From NCBI RefSeq assembly GCF_003143935.1, contig NZ_QFRX01000001.1:4939201-5003200 (forward strand): a DNA stretch of 64,000 bases. The letters are read 5' to 3'. The notes under the pieces are model-generated. The model was not told where the DNA came from. It ran no database searches and saw only the letters and a program-made list of their open reading frames with translations. The stretch's first letter is position 1; every line of letters begins with the position of its first letter. The position numbers and the translations under genes are program-made. This DNA is from Streptomyces sp. Act143 (GTDB lineage: Bacteria; Actinomycetota; Actinomycetes; Streptomycetales; Streptomycetaceae). This document shows, in pieces, positions 24,485 through 32,784 of the stretch.

Positions 24485-25774
24485 GTGGCTGACCAGTCCC
24501 TTCCGCAGACCCGGACCGCCGAGAAGGCAGTTAATGACGGCGTTTCCGAAAGCGCCCCCAAGGAGGGCCTTTCGCGACGCCGGCTGCTCGGCACCGCCGG
24601 TGCCACCGGGCTCGTGCTCGGCGCCGCCGGCGGAGCTGCGGGCTACGCCGCCCGGCCCGCCGAGGCCACCCCGCTGACCTCGCTCGGCGCCGAGGAGGTG
24701 ATGTTTCACGGGAAACATCAGCCCGGCATCCTCCAGGGCCTCCAGGCCCGCGGCCACCTCATCGCCTTCGACCTGGCGGCGGGCGCGGGCCGCAAGGGAG
24801 CCGCCGCGCTGCTGCGCCGCTGGTCGGAGACGGCACGGCGGCTCATGGCGGGCGAGGCGATGGCGATCGACGACACGGATGTCGCGCGGGACGCCGGACC
24901 GTCCTCGCTGACGATCACCTTCGGCTTCGGGCACAGCTTCTTCGCCCGGACCGGGCTGGAGAAGCAGCGGCCGACCGCCCTCGACCCGCTGCCCGACTTC
25001 TCCTCCGACCGGCTCGACAAGGCGCGCAGCAACGGCGACCTGTGGGTGCAGGTCGGCGCCGACGACGCCCTCGTCGCCTTCCACGCCCTGCGCGCGGTCC
25101 AGAAGGACGCGGGCGACGCGGCGAAGGTCCGCTGGCAGATGAACGGCTTCAACCGCTCGCCGGGCGCCACCGCCCACCCCATGACCGCCCGCAACCTCAT
25201 GGGCCAGATCGACGGCACCCGCAATCCCAAGCCGGCGGAGTCCGACTTCGAGCGGCGCATCTTCGTCCCCTCGTCCGGGGACCCCGCGTGGATGGCGAAC
25301 GGCTCCTACGCCGTCGTACGCCGCATCCGCATGCTCCTCGACGACTGGGAGCAGCTCACGGTGAAGGCGCAGGAGCAGGTGATCGGACGTCGCAAGGCCG
25401 ACGGGGCGCCGCTGACCGGCGGCTCCGAGACGACCGCGATGGACCTGGAGAAGACCGACGCCAAGGGCGACCTGGTGGTCCCCCTCAACGCCCACGCCCG
25501 GATCACCCGGCCCGACCAGAACGGGGGCGCGGCCATGCTCCGCCGCCCCTGGTCCTTCCACGACGGCATCGGCACGGACGGCACCCCGGACGCGGGGCTC
25601 CTCTTCGTCTGCTGGCAGGCCGACCCGCTGCGCGGCTTCGTCCCCGTCCAACGCAAGCTCGACCGCGGGGACGCCCTGTCCCAGTACATCCGCCACGAGT
25701 CCAGCGGCCTGTTCGCGGTGCCGGGCGGGGCGGCGGAGGGGGAGTACGTGGGGCAGCGGCTGCTGGAGGGATGA
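24485..25774 (+). CDS. dtpA: Tat-secreted DyP-type haem peroxidase
   Basis: A 429-residue protein from the GTG at 24485. A twin-arginine signal (SRRRLLGTAGATGLVLGAAGG, RR at about 31-33) precedes a dye-decolourising peroxidase domain with the distal GxxDG motif in GQIDGTRNP (Asp243) and the likely proximal haem histidine in PLNAHARITRP (His337). In S. lividans the homologous protein DtpA works with extracellular copper proteins and is needed for maturation of the copper radical oxidase GlxA; the operon context here is the same. An imperfect parS sequence lies inside the gene and encodes part of EVMFHGKH just after the signal. Confidence 0.92.
   Translation: MADQSLPQTRTAEKAVNDGVSESAPKEGLSRRRLLGTAGATGLVLGAAGGAAGYAARPAEATPLTSLGAEEVMFHGKHQPGILQGLQARGHLIAFDLAAGAGRKGAAALLRRWSETARRLMAGEAMAIDDTDVARDAGPSSLTITFGFGHSFFARTGLEKQRPTALDPLPDFSSDRLDKARSNGDLWVQVGADDALVAFHALRAVQKDAGDAAKVRWQMNGFNRSPGATAHPMTARNLMGQIDGTRNPKPAESDFERRIFVPSSGDPAWMANGSYAVVRRIRMLLDDWEQLTVKAQEQVIGRRKADGAPLTGGSETTAMDLEKTDAKGDLVVPLNAHARITRPDQNGGAAMLRRPWSFHDGIGTDGTPDAGLLFVCWQADPLRGFVPVQRKLDRGDALSQYIRHESSGLFAVPGGAAEGEYVGQRLLEG
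24703..24716. promoter_or_regulatory. Imperfect parS-like site inside dtpA
   Basis: GTTTCACGGGAAAC differs by one base from the Streptomyces parS consensus GTTTCACGTGAAAC. It sits in the dtpA coding region within a slightly longer inverted repeat (GATGTTTC...GAAACATC). ParB may bind it weakly. Confidence 0.55.
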
Positions 25775-25897
25775 GGAGTCGGCGTGCGGCGTGCGGGCCA
25801 ACGGGCGGGACGGCATTCGGTCACGGCCATTCACTCAGCGGAGGGGCCGTGGTGGAACGAGTGCCCTCCGTTTCGCAAGGCCCATTAGGGTGAGGTC

Positions 25898-26830
25898 ATG
25901 CCAGCCAGCTATGCGTACCTCGGCCCCGAGGGCACCTTCACCGAAGCCGCTCTGCGCAGGCTTCCGGAGGCGGCCACACGGGAGCTGATCCCGTACGTGT
26001 CCGTGCAGTCCGCCCTGGACGCGGTCCGGGTCGGCGAGGCCGAGGCCGCGTTCGTGCCGATCGAGAACTCCGTCGAGGGCGGCATCACCACCACCCTCGA
26101 CGAGCTGGTCGCGGGCGCCCCGCTGATGATCTACCGCGAGGTGCTGCTGTCGATCACCTTCGCGCTGCTGGTCCGGCCCGGCACGAAGCTCTCGGAGATC
26201 AAGACGGTCTCCGCGCACCCGGCGGCCCAGCCGCAGGTCCGCAACTGGCTGAAGAAGAACCTCCCGGACGCCGACTGGGAATCCGCCGCCTCCAACGCGG
26301 ACGCCGCCCGGCTGGTCCAGGAGGGCCAGTACGACGCCGCCTTCGCCGGTGAGTTCGCCGCCGCGCTCTACGGCCTCGAGGCCCTGGAGACCGGCATCCA
26401 CGACGCGGAGAACGCGCAGACGCGGTTCGTGCTGGTGGGCCGGCCCGCCCGGCCCGCCGCGCCGACCGGCGCCGACAAGACCTCCGTCGTGCTGTGGCAG
26501 CGCGACGACCATCCCGGCGGCCTGCGCGACCTGCTCGGCGAGTTCGCCACCCGCGGCATCAACCTCATGCTGCTCCAGTCCCGCCCCACCGGCGCCGGCA
26601 TCGGCAACTACTGCTTCTGCATCGACGCCGAGGGCCACATCTCCGACCGACGGGTCGCCGAGGCCCTGATGGGGCTGAAGCGGATCTGCCTGGAGGTGCG
26701 GTTCCTCGGTTCGTACCCGCGTGCGGACGTGACCAAGGGCGAGGTGCGTGCGCCGCTGCGTGGCACCTCGGACGACGAGTTCATGGCCGCGTCGGACTGG
26801 GTGGCTCGCTGCCAGGACGGACGTTTCTAG
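25898..26830 (+). CDS. pheA: Prephenate dehydratase
   Basis: A 310-residue enzyme converting prephenate to phenylpyruvate in phenylalanine synthesis. The N-terminal PDT domain starts with YAYLGPEGTFTEAAL and includes VPIENSVEGGI and the catalytic TRF triplet in NAQTRFVLVG; the C-terminal ACT domain (about 195-275: TSVVLWQRDDHPGGLRDLLGEFATRGINLMLLQSRPTG) gives feedback control by phenylalanine. This is the stand-alone form without chorismate mutase. No ribosome site precedes the ATG; a TAGGGT element lies 6 bp upstream, so the mRNA is probably leaderless. A DnaA-box cluster follows the gene. Confidence 0.95.
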   Translation: MPASYAYLGPEGTFTEAALRRLPEAATRELIPYVSVQSALDAVRVGEAEAAFVPIENSVEGGITTTLDELVAGAPLMIYREVLLSITFALLVRPGTKLSEIKTVSAHPAAQPQVRNWLKKNLPDADWESAASNADAARLVQEGQYDAAFAGEFAAALYGLEALETGIHDAENAQTRFVLVGRPARPAAPTGADKTSVVLWQRDDHPGGLRDLLGEFATRGINLMLLQSRPTGAGIGNYCFCIDAEGHISDRRVAEALMGLKRICLEVRFLGSYPRADVTKGEVRAPLRGTSDDEFMAASDWVARCQDGRF

Positions 26831-27370
26831 CAGGTTTCCGGCCGCTCCTACCTGCATATTTTCGTTATCCACAGGTGTTATCCACAGGCTGCCATCTCGA
26901 CCTGGGGACAAGTCGACACGGAAGTGCTATCCAGTCGACAAATCGCCCTACAGCCCCCAACTTCGTCCACAGGCCCACAGGTCACCCTTCGTCCACCCGT
27001 TTCCATCGATCAATCCTTTGGAGCGACCCATTTCCACTCGAAAGTGGGCGTGAAGACGGTTTGGATCGAGAATTCTTCGCCTCGCACATCCGAATCGGAA
27101 TGATCATTTTCGAAGTCCACAGATCTTTCGCACAGCCTGTGGATAACTCATCCGGGGTGTGGATTCCTGTGGACAGAGCCGCCGCCAAGTCCCGCCCTCC
27201 ACAAGGGAATCCAGTCAACCAGGCGTCCGGAACCTGCCTCGTTCCAGGGAGTGAGACGCCTTTTATTGACACGGGCGAACACAGAGGGCAATTCCCCCAT
27301 AACGGTATGTAACGCGCGGTTCGGAATAGCGAGTCGTGGGCTGACATCCGGCACCGGTAGCCTTGAGCGC
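26831..27370. promoter_or_regulatory. DnaA-box cluster between pheA and serS
   Basis: This 540-bp AT-richer gap contains many 9-mers like the DnaA box TTGTCCACA/TTATCCACA. Perfect boxes are TTATCCACA at 26865-26873 and 26878-26886 (plus strand) and 27138-27146 (minus strand). One-mismatch boxes are at 26903-26911, 26963-26971 and 27168-27176. Weaker ones lie near 26989, 27113, 27158 and 27195. Both orientations occur. High-affinity DnaA-box clusters near oriC that titrate DnaA and restrain initiation are known in S. coelicolor (one was named D78); this may be the equivalent locus. The region must also hold the serS promoter. Confidence 0.82.
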
Positions 27371-28648
27371 GTGATTGACCTTCGCCTGCTCCGTGAGGAC
27401 CCCGACCGAGTTCGCGCGTCCCAGCGCGCCCGTGGAGAGGACGTCGCGCTCGTCGACGCTCTCCTGTCCGCCGACGAGCGGCGCAGGTCGTCCGGCGTCC
27501 GCTTCGACGAGCTGCGCTCCGAGCAGAAGTCGCTCGGCAAGCTCATTCCCAAGGCCACCGGGGACGAGAAGGCCGAGCTGCTGCAGAAGGCGAGCCAGCT
27601 GGCCGCCGACGTCAAGGCGGCCGACGCCGCGCAGAACGAGGCCGACGAGGAGACCAAGCGCCTGGTCCTCCAGCTCGGCAACCTCGTCCACCCCGACGTC
27701 CCCGTCGGCGGCGAGGAGGACTTCGTCGTCCTGGAGACGCACGGCACCATCCGCGACTTCGGCGCCGAGGGCTTCGAGCCCAAGGACCACCTGGAGCTCG
27801 GCGAGCTGCTGGGCGCCATCGACGTCGAGCGCGGCGCGAAGGTCTCCGGCTCGCGCTTCTACTACCTCACCGGCGTCGGCGCCCTCCTGGAGCTCGCCCT
27901 CGTCAACGCGGCGATCGCCCAGGCCACCGAGGCCGGCTTCGTCCCGATGCTCACCCCCGCGCTGGTCCGCCCGCGCGCCATGGAGGGCACCGGCTTCCTC
28001 GGCCAGGCCGCGGAGAACGTGTACCACCTGGAGAAGGACGACTACTACCTGGTCGGCACCTCCGAGGTCCCGCTCGCCGCGTACCACATGGACGAGATCC
28101 TGGAGGCCGACCAGCTGCCGCTGCGCTACGCCGGCTTCTCGCCGTGCTTCCGCCGCGAGGCCGGCACGTACGGCAAGGACACCCGCGGCATCTTCCGCGT
28201 GCACCAGTTCGACAAGGTCGAGATGTTCTCGTACGTCGCCCCCGAGGACGCCGAGAACGAGCACAAGCGGCTCCTGGAGTGGGAGAAGCAGTGGCTGACC
28301 GGCCTGGAGCTGCCCTTCCAGGTCATCGACGTCGCCTCGGGCGACCTGGGCGCCTCCGCCTCGCGCAAGTTCGACTGCGAGGCGTGGATCCCGACCCAGG
28401 GCAAGTACCGCGAGCTGACCTCGGCCTCCAACTGCGACAGCTTCCAGGCGCGCCGTCTCTCCGTCCGCATGCGCGACGGCAAGAAGGTGCAGCCGCTGGC
28501 GACGCTCAACGGCACGCTGTGCGCCGTACCGCGCACGATCGTGGCGATCCTGGAGAACCACCAGCTGGCCGACGGCTCCGTCCGCGTCCCCGAGCTGCTG
28601 CGCCCGTACCTGGGCGGCCGTGAGGTGCTGGAGCCGGTCGCCAAGTGA
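27371..28648 (+). CDS. serS: Seryl-tRNA synthetase
   Basis: A 425-residue class II synthetase, from the GTG at 27371; the open frame continues upstream but has no coding bias there. The N-terminal long coiled-coil arm (DLRLLREDPDRVRASQRARGED through EADEETKRLVLQLGNLVHPDVP) binds the long variable arm of tRNA-Ser. Motif 2 is CFRREAGTYGKDTRGIFRVHQFDKVEMF and motif 3 NGTLCAVPRTIVAILENHQ. It charges tRNA-Ser; two serine tRNAs are encoded in this window. The stop overlaps the start of the HAD phosphatase by four bases. Confidence 0.97.
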   Translation: MIDLRLLREDPDRVRASQRARGEDVALVDALLSADERRRSSGVRFDELRSEQKSLGKLIPKATGDEKAELLQKASQLAADVKAADAAQNEADEETKRLVLQLGNLVHPDVPVGGEEDFVVLETHGTIRDFGAEGFEPKDHLELGELLGAIDVERGAKVSGSRFYYLTGVGALLELALVNAAIAQATEAGFVPMLTPALVRPRAMEGTGFLGQAAENVYHLEKDDYYLVGTSEVPLAAYHMDEILEADQLPLRYAGFSPCFRREAGTYGKDTRGIFRVHQFDKVEMFSYVAPEDAENEHKRLLEWEKQWLTGLELPFQVIDVASGDLGASASRKFDCEAWIPTQGKYRELTSASNCDSFQARRLSVRMRDGKKVQPLATLNGTLCAVPRTIVAILENHQLADGSVRVPELLRPYLGGREVLEPVAK

Positions 28649-29469
28649 GCGACTCGACTTCGACCTCGGCCGGGGGATTTCCGTACAGGCTGATCGCGAC
28701 CGATCTCGACGGGACGCTGCTGCGTTCCGACGAGTCGGTCTCGGACCGCACCCGTGCCGCGCTCGCCGCGGCCACGGCGTCCGGTGCCGCGCACATCGTG
28801 GTGACCGGCCGCGCGGTCCCCTGGACCCGGCACATCCTCGACGACCTCGGCTATGAGGGCCTCGCGGTGTGCGGGCAGGGCGCGCAGGTGTACGACGCCG
28901 GTGCGCACCGGCTGCTGACGTCCGTGACGCTGGACCGGCAGCTGGCCGGGGTCGCCCTCGCCAAGATCGAGGCGGAGGTCGGCCCGCTGTACCTGGCGGC
29001 CAGCCGGGACGGGCTGGAGGGCGAGGTGCTGGTGGGGCAGGGGTACGCGCTCACCGGCGACCTGCCCGCGACGCCGTTCACGGACGCGGCCGACCTGTGG
29101 ACCGCGCCGCTGAACAAGATCTACATACAGCATCCTGAGCTGTCGGACGACGAGCTGGCGGAGGCCTCGCGGCAGGCGGCGGGCGGGTTCGTGACCGTCG
29201 CCATGGCCGGTGAGGGCATCGTGGAGCTGCTCCCGCTGGGCCTGTCCAAGGCGACGGGGCTGTCCTTGGCCGCGCGTCGGCTGGGGCTCAAGGCCGCCGA
29301 CACGATCGCCTTCGGCGACATGCCGAACGACATCCCGATGTTCGGCTGGGCGGCTCGGGGCGTGGCGATGGCCAACGCCCATGAGGAGCTCAAGGCGGTG
29401 GCCGACGAGGTGACGTCCTCGAACGAGGAGGACGGGATCGCGGTGGTGCTGGAGCGGTTGCTCGGTTGA
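28645..29469 (+). CDS. Cof-type HAD phosphatase
   Basis: A 274-residue protein whose GTG start (28645) overlaps the serS stop in GTGA, so it is translationally coupled to serS. HAD motifs: I, IATDLDGTLLRSD; II, VTGRAVPW; III, the lysine in GLSKATGLSLAARRLGL; IV, AFGDMPNDIPMF. The C2B-type cap lies between. Cof/YidA-type enzymes dephosphorylate sugar phosphates and other small phosphates; why one is coupled to serS is unclear. It is a paralogue of the gene at 40255-41136. Its stop codon lies beside a 30-bp repeat. Confidence 0.9.
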   Translation: MSDSTSTSAGGFPYRLIATDLDGTLLRSDESVSDRTRAALAAATASGAAHIVVTGRAVPWTRHILDDLGYEGLAVCGQGAQVYDAGAHRLLTSVTLDRQLAGVALAKIEAEVGPLYLAASRDGLEGEVLVGQGYALTGDLPATPFTDAADLWTAPLNKIYIQHPELSDDELAEASRQAAGGFVTVAMAGEGIVELLPLGLSKATGLSLAARRLGLKAADTIAFGDMPNDIPMFGWAARGVAMANAHEELKAVADEVTSSNEEDGIAVVLERLLG

Positions 29470-29541
29470 TGCCGCCGTCATCGGTTGCGCCGGCGGTGAC
29501 GTCGGCGGAGCCGGTTGCGTCGGCAGTACTGTCGGCGGAGT
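29463..29541. repeat. 30-bp tandem repeat at the HAD gene's stop codon
   Basis: CGGTTGCGYCGGCRGT...GTCGGCGGAG begins at 29482 and 29512, 30 bp apart. A truncated copy at 29463 (CGGTTGATGCCGCCGTCAT) contains the TGA stop of the HAD phosphatase (29467-29469). The array ends just before the 3' end of the minus-strand tRNA. Confidence 0.75.
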
Positions 29542-29558
29542 CGCGGTGACGACGTATC

Positions 29559-29644
<86 letters not shown>

Positions 29645-29908
29645 GGGTGGGCGGCCCACGCGAGAGCGACATCGCGTGCTCGAAGCGGCCGCCCCGGGCA
29701 GTCCGGTGCGGTGGACTCGACGGTGGGGTAACTACACCGGAGTCCTCCGCCGACTGCCCTGACGGGAGCTGGACGTACTGTCGTGCATGGACATCGCCCG
29801 GCTCCTCTCCCAGAACGTGGCGCCGGTTCGTTCACCGGCCGCGGGGACACAACCATCGTGCCGGTAAGCCGAGTTGGGCGCCACTGAATTAATCGGCCGG
29901 GTGTTCGC

Positions 29909-30142
29909 CTACCGGCGCCACCACCTGCGGCGGGCCTTGCTGAAGAACCAGCCCGCGGGCGGTTCGTCGGAGCGCCACGGCCTCGGCTCGGGCTCCTCGC
30001 GGCGCCAGCGCGCGGCGAGCATCCGGGCCCGGGCGGACGGCTCCGAGGTCTCCGCGGAGCGTATGAAGTCCTCGTCCAGGACGAGACCGTCCCAGGACTC
30101 GTCCCCGGGCCGGTCCCGCCCGTCGTGGTGCGCGTCCGCCAT
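29909..30142 (-). CDS. Small conserved Arg/Trp-rich protein
   Basis: A 77-residue protein from the ATG at 30142 behind GGAGGAACGGAG. The sequence DGLVLDEDFIRSAETSEPSARARMLAARWRREEPEPRPWRSDEPPAGWFFSKARRRWWRR is acidic in the first half and strongly basic with many Trp at the end. I recall similar small proteins across Streptomyces but no function; a nucleic-acid or membrane contact through the basic tail is possible. No signal peptide is present. It lies upstream of nothing on its strand except the tRNA, 264 bp further on. Confidence 0.75.
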   Translation of the reverse strand: MADAHHDGRDRPGDESWDGLVLDEDFIRSAETSEPSARARMLAARWRREEPEPRPWRSDEPPAGWFFSKARRRWWRR

Positions 30143-30237
30143 CTCCGTTCCTCCTAGCCGTGCATCCCGTCGGCCCAGTGTGCCGGGACGGGGGTGAAGC
30201 CCCCGTCAATAAGCGTGGCGTCCGTACCTCGTGGCAC

Positions 30238-30957
30238 CTACTCCTCGCCGGCCAGCGTCAGCGTCCGCAGCTTCTGACCCGCGTACCAGGTGGCGAGCAC
30301 GGTCACCACGACCAGGAGCACCGTCGCCGTCGGCAGGCCGACGTCGGAGGTGACCAGGTCGCCGCCCGCGACCTTGTGGGCCACCGCCAGCGACCACTGC
30401 TGGACGCTGAGCGTGCGGGCCCCGGAGACCAGGGAGCCGAAGAGTGCCTCCCAGACCAGGGCGTAGACGAGGCCGAAGACGACCGCGTGCCGCGACACCG
30501 TGCCCAGGAGCAGGAAGAGCGCGGCGTAGGCGATGGAGGAGACCAGCGCGGCGACCGTGTAGGCGACGGCGATCTGCTGGCCGTTGCCATTGAGGATCAG
30601 GCCCGCGATCAGGGTCGGCAGGGCCGAGAAGACCATGGTGACCGCGATCGCGACGATCAGCTTGGTGAAGATGATCGTGGGCCGCTTGATCGGCTTGGAC
30701 AGCAGGTACACCACCGAGCCGTCGTCGATCTCCGGGCCGATCGCGCCGGTGCCGGCGATGACGCCGATGATCGGCACCATGGTGGCGAGCGCGAGGCCGC
30801 CCAGCAGGTCGGACGCCGTCTGGTCGTCGGCGCCCACCAGGGCGCGCACGATCACGGAGATCACGATCAGCAGCAGGGGCAGGGCGCCCAGGATGAGGGC
30901 CCGGCGGCGGCCGAGCAGGGCCCGGTAGGTGAGTCGGGCGACTGTGGGGTCGTACAT
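30238..30957 (-). CDS. ABC-2 type transporter permease
   Basis: A 239-residue protein with about six membrane helices, e.g. LILGALPLLLIVISVIVRALVG, IIVAIAVTMVFSALPTLIAGLIL and VLLVVVTVLATWYAG. Its N-terminus (MYDPTVARLTYRALLGRRRALILG) and the loop GPEIDDGSVVYLLSKPIKRPTI are typical of ABC-2 permeases. It is the last gene of a four-gene operon and lies 10 bp after the ATPase gene it presumably partners (30968-31879). The exported compound is unknown. Confidence 0.85.
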   Translation of the reverse strand: MYDPTVARLTYRALLGRRRALILGALPLLLIVISVIVRALVGADDQTASDLLGGLALATMVPIIGVIAGTGAIGPEIDDGSVVYLLSKPIKRPTIIFTKLIVAIAVTMVFSALPTLIAGLILNGNGQQIAVAYTVAALVSSIAYAALFLLLGTVSRHAVVFGLVYALVWEALFGSLVSGARTLSVQQWSLAVAHKVAGGDLVTSDVGLPTATVLLVVVTVLATWYAGQKLRTLTLAGEE

Positions 30958-30967
30958 CTTCGGCCTC

Positions 30968-31879
30968 CTACGCCGCGACCAGGTACGAGAACACGGACTC
31001 GAGGGACTCGTCGGACGGCGAGACCGTCAGCAGCCGGATGCCGTGGTCACGGGCGACCTTCGGCAACAGGGCGGTGAAACGGCCGAAGTCGACGGCCTGG
31101 ATGCGCAACGCGCCCTCCGCCAGGTCGACTTCGATGCCGGACGTCGACGGGTCGGCGATCAGCGCGGCCGCGAGGGCGCGGTCGTCGCTGGAGCGCACCA
31201 GGTAGCGGTGCGGGCGGTCGGTCATCAGGCGGCGGATCTTGGGGAAGTCACCGCTCGCCGCGTGCCTGCCCGCGACCACGACCTCGATGTGCCAGGCGAG
31301 TTGCTCGACCTCTTCGAGGATGTGGGAGGAGAACAGAACGGTGCGGCCCTCGTCGCCCATGCGGCGCAGCAGGTCCATGAGCTGCATGCGCTGGCGCGGG
31401 TCCATGCCGTTGAAGGGCTCGTCGAGGAGCAGCAGCGAGGGGTCGTGGACCAGGGCGGACGCCATCTTCACACGCTGGCGCATGCCCTTGGAGTACGTCT
31501 GGATCTTGCGGTCCTGCGCGTACTCCATCTCGACGGTGGCCAGCGCCTTCTGGGCGGCCTTGGCGCCCAGGCCGTGCAACTCGGCGTTGGCGACGACGAA
31601 TTCACGGCCGGTGAGGAAGTCGTACATCGCCTCGCGCTCGGGGACGATGCCGATGTGCTTGTAGATGGCCTCGTTGCGCCACACCTGCTCGCCGTCGAGG
31701 GTGACGGTGCCGGTGGAGGGGGCGAGAAAGCCGCCCATCATGTTGATCAGGGTGGACTTTCCGGCGCCGTTGGGGCCGAGGAGGCCGGTGACGCCGGGGC
31801 CGATCGTCATGGTGATGTCGTTGACGGCGACCACGTTGCCGAACCAGCGCGATACGTGGTCGATGGAGAGCGTGGTCAC
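30968..31879 (-). CDS. ABC transporter ATP-binding protein
   Basis: A 303-residue ATPase from the GTG at 31879, which overlaps the stop of the upstream permease gene by four bases (GTGA). Walker A is GPNGAGKST, the signature is YSKGMRQRVKMA, and Walker B is LLLLDEPFNGMDP; a 70-residue C-terminal extension follows the nucleotide-binding domain. A much longer frame upstream is only a shadow. Paired with an ABC-2 permease on each side, it most likely drives export of a drug, lipid or peptide, or serves as a membrane-repair exporter. Confidence 0.9.
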   Translation of the reverse strand: MTTLSIDHVSRWFGNVVAVNDITMTIGPGVTGLLGPNGAGKSTLINMMGGFLAPSTGTVTLDGEQVWRNEAIYKHIGIVPEREAMYDFLTGREFVVANAELHGLGAKAAQKALATVEMEYAQDRKIQTYSKGMRQRVKMASALVHDPSLLLLDEPFNGMDPRQRMQLMDLLRRMGDEGRTVLFSSHILEEVEQLAWHIEVVVAGRHAASGDFPKIRRLMTDRPHRYLVRSSDDRALAAALIADPSTSGIEVDLAEGALRIQAVDFGRFTALLPKVARDHGIRLLTVSPSDESLESVFSYLVAA

Positions 31880-32784
31880 AGTCCCACCTTCTTGTAGCGG
31901 CGGATCATCAGGCCGTAGGAGGCGGCGATCAGGCCGAGGACGACGAGGACGTACACCACGCCCTGGCCGTTCGAGGGCCCGTGCCCGCCCGGCAGCGCCG
32001 GGGTCGCGCCGAGGAAGGCGGACTGCACGCCGTCGATGAGGGTGACCGGCGAGAAGAGGCCCATCCACGGGATGGCGGAGGTGCTGCCCTGGGCGTCGGC
32101 GATGGCCTGGAGGGTGGTGACGGCGCCGTAGGAGATGGTGAAGACGGCGATCACGGCCGCGATGCCGAAGCCGCGGCGCGGAGTGACGGCGGCGATGACC
32201 AGGCCGATGCCGGCGAACAGCAGCGAGAGCAGTGCCACCGAGACAAGTCCCTGCGCGAATCCCTTGGTCTGGTCGGTGAAGTCCAGCTTGGCGAGCAGGG
32301 CGCCCACATAGAGGACGAGCAGCGGGGCGGCGGTGAGGATGAACATCGCCGAGGCCAGAGCCGCGTACTTGGCGCGGACGTAGTCGGCGGTCTCGATGGG
32401 CCGCGAGAAGTACAGCGGGACGGTCTTGAAGCGCAGGTCGCGCGAGACGGACTGCGGGGCCTGCGAGGCGACGTACAGGCAGATCACGGACTGCATGATG
32501 ATCGCGTAGCGCGTGTACTCGACGGGCAGGGCGCTCGCCTTGGTGGCGACCGTGACGGCCACCATGATGGCCGCGGGCACGCACATCACCGCGAACAGCA
32601 GCATCGGCAGCACCTTGGACTTGACCGAGCGGCCGAGGCCGTAGGCGCCGCGCAGGGACTGCGAGTACAGGGACCGGGTCGCGTACGAGCGGCCTAGGCG
32701 GGGGCCGTCGTAGGCGCGGTAGCCGATGTTGTGGATGCGGGTCTGGTCGCCCGCGGGGGTGGCGACCGGGTGTTCAGCTGCCAT
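31876..32784 (-). CDS. ABC-2 type transporter permease
   Basis: A 302-residue protein with about six hydrophobic segments. The N-terminus contains IHNIGYRAYDGPRLGRSYATRSLYSQSLRGAYGLGRSVKSK, a conserved cytoplasmic lead-in seen in ABC-2 permeases, and DLRFKTVPLYFSRPIETADYVRAKY matches the cytoplasmic loop of the family. It overlaps the upstream ATPase gene by 11 bp and the downstream ATPase by four, so all four genes form one tightly packed operon. Confidence 0.87.
   Translation of the reverse strand: MAAEHPVATPAGDQTRIHNIGYRAYDGPRLGRSYATRSLYSQSLRGAYGLGRSVKSKVLPMLLFAVMCVPAAIMVAVTVATKASALPVEYTRYAIIMQSVICLYVASQAPQSVSRDLRFKTVPLYFSRPIETADYVRAKYAALASAMFILTAAPLLVLYVGALLAKLDFTDQTKGFAQGLVSVALLSLLFAGIGLVIAAVTPRRGFGIAAVIAVFTISYGAVTTLQAIADAQGSTSAIPWMGLFSPVTLIDGVQSAFLGATPALPGGHGPSNGQGVVYVLVVLGLIAASYGLMIRRYKKVGL

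Noticed and set aside
24703..24716. ParB-like site in dtpA as a fully functional parS
   Set aside because: One mismatch lies in the central CACGTG core, so strong binding is unlikely; kept only as an imperfect site.
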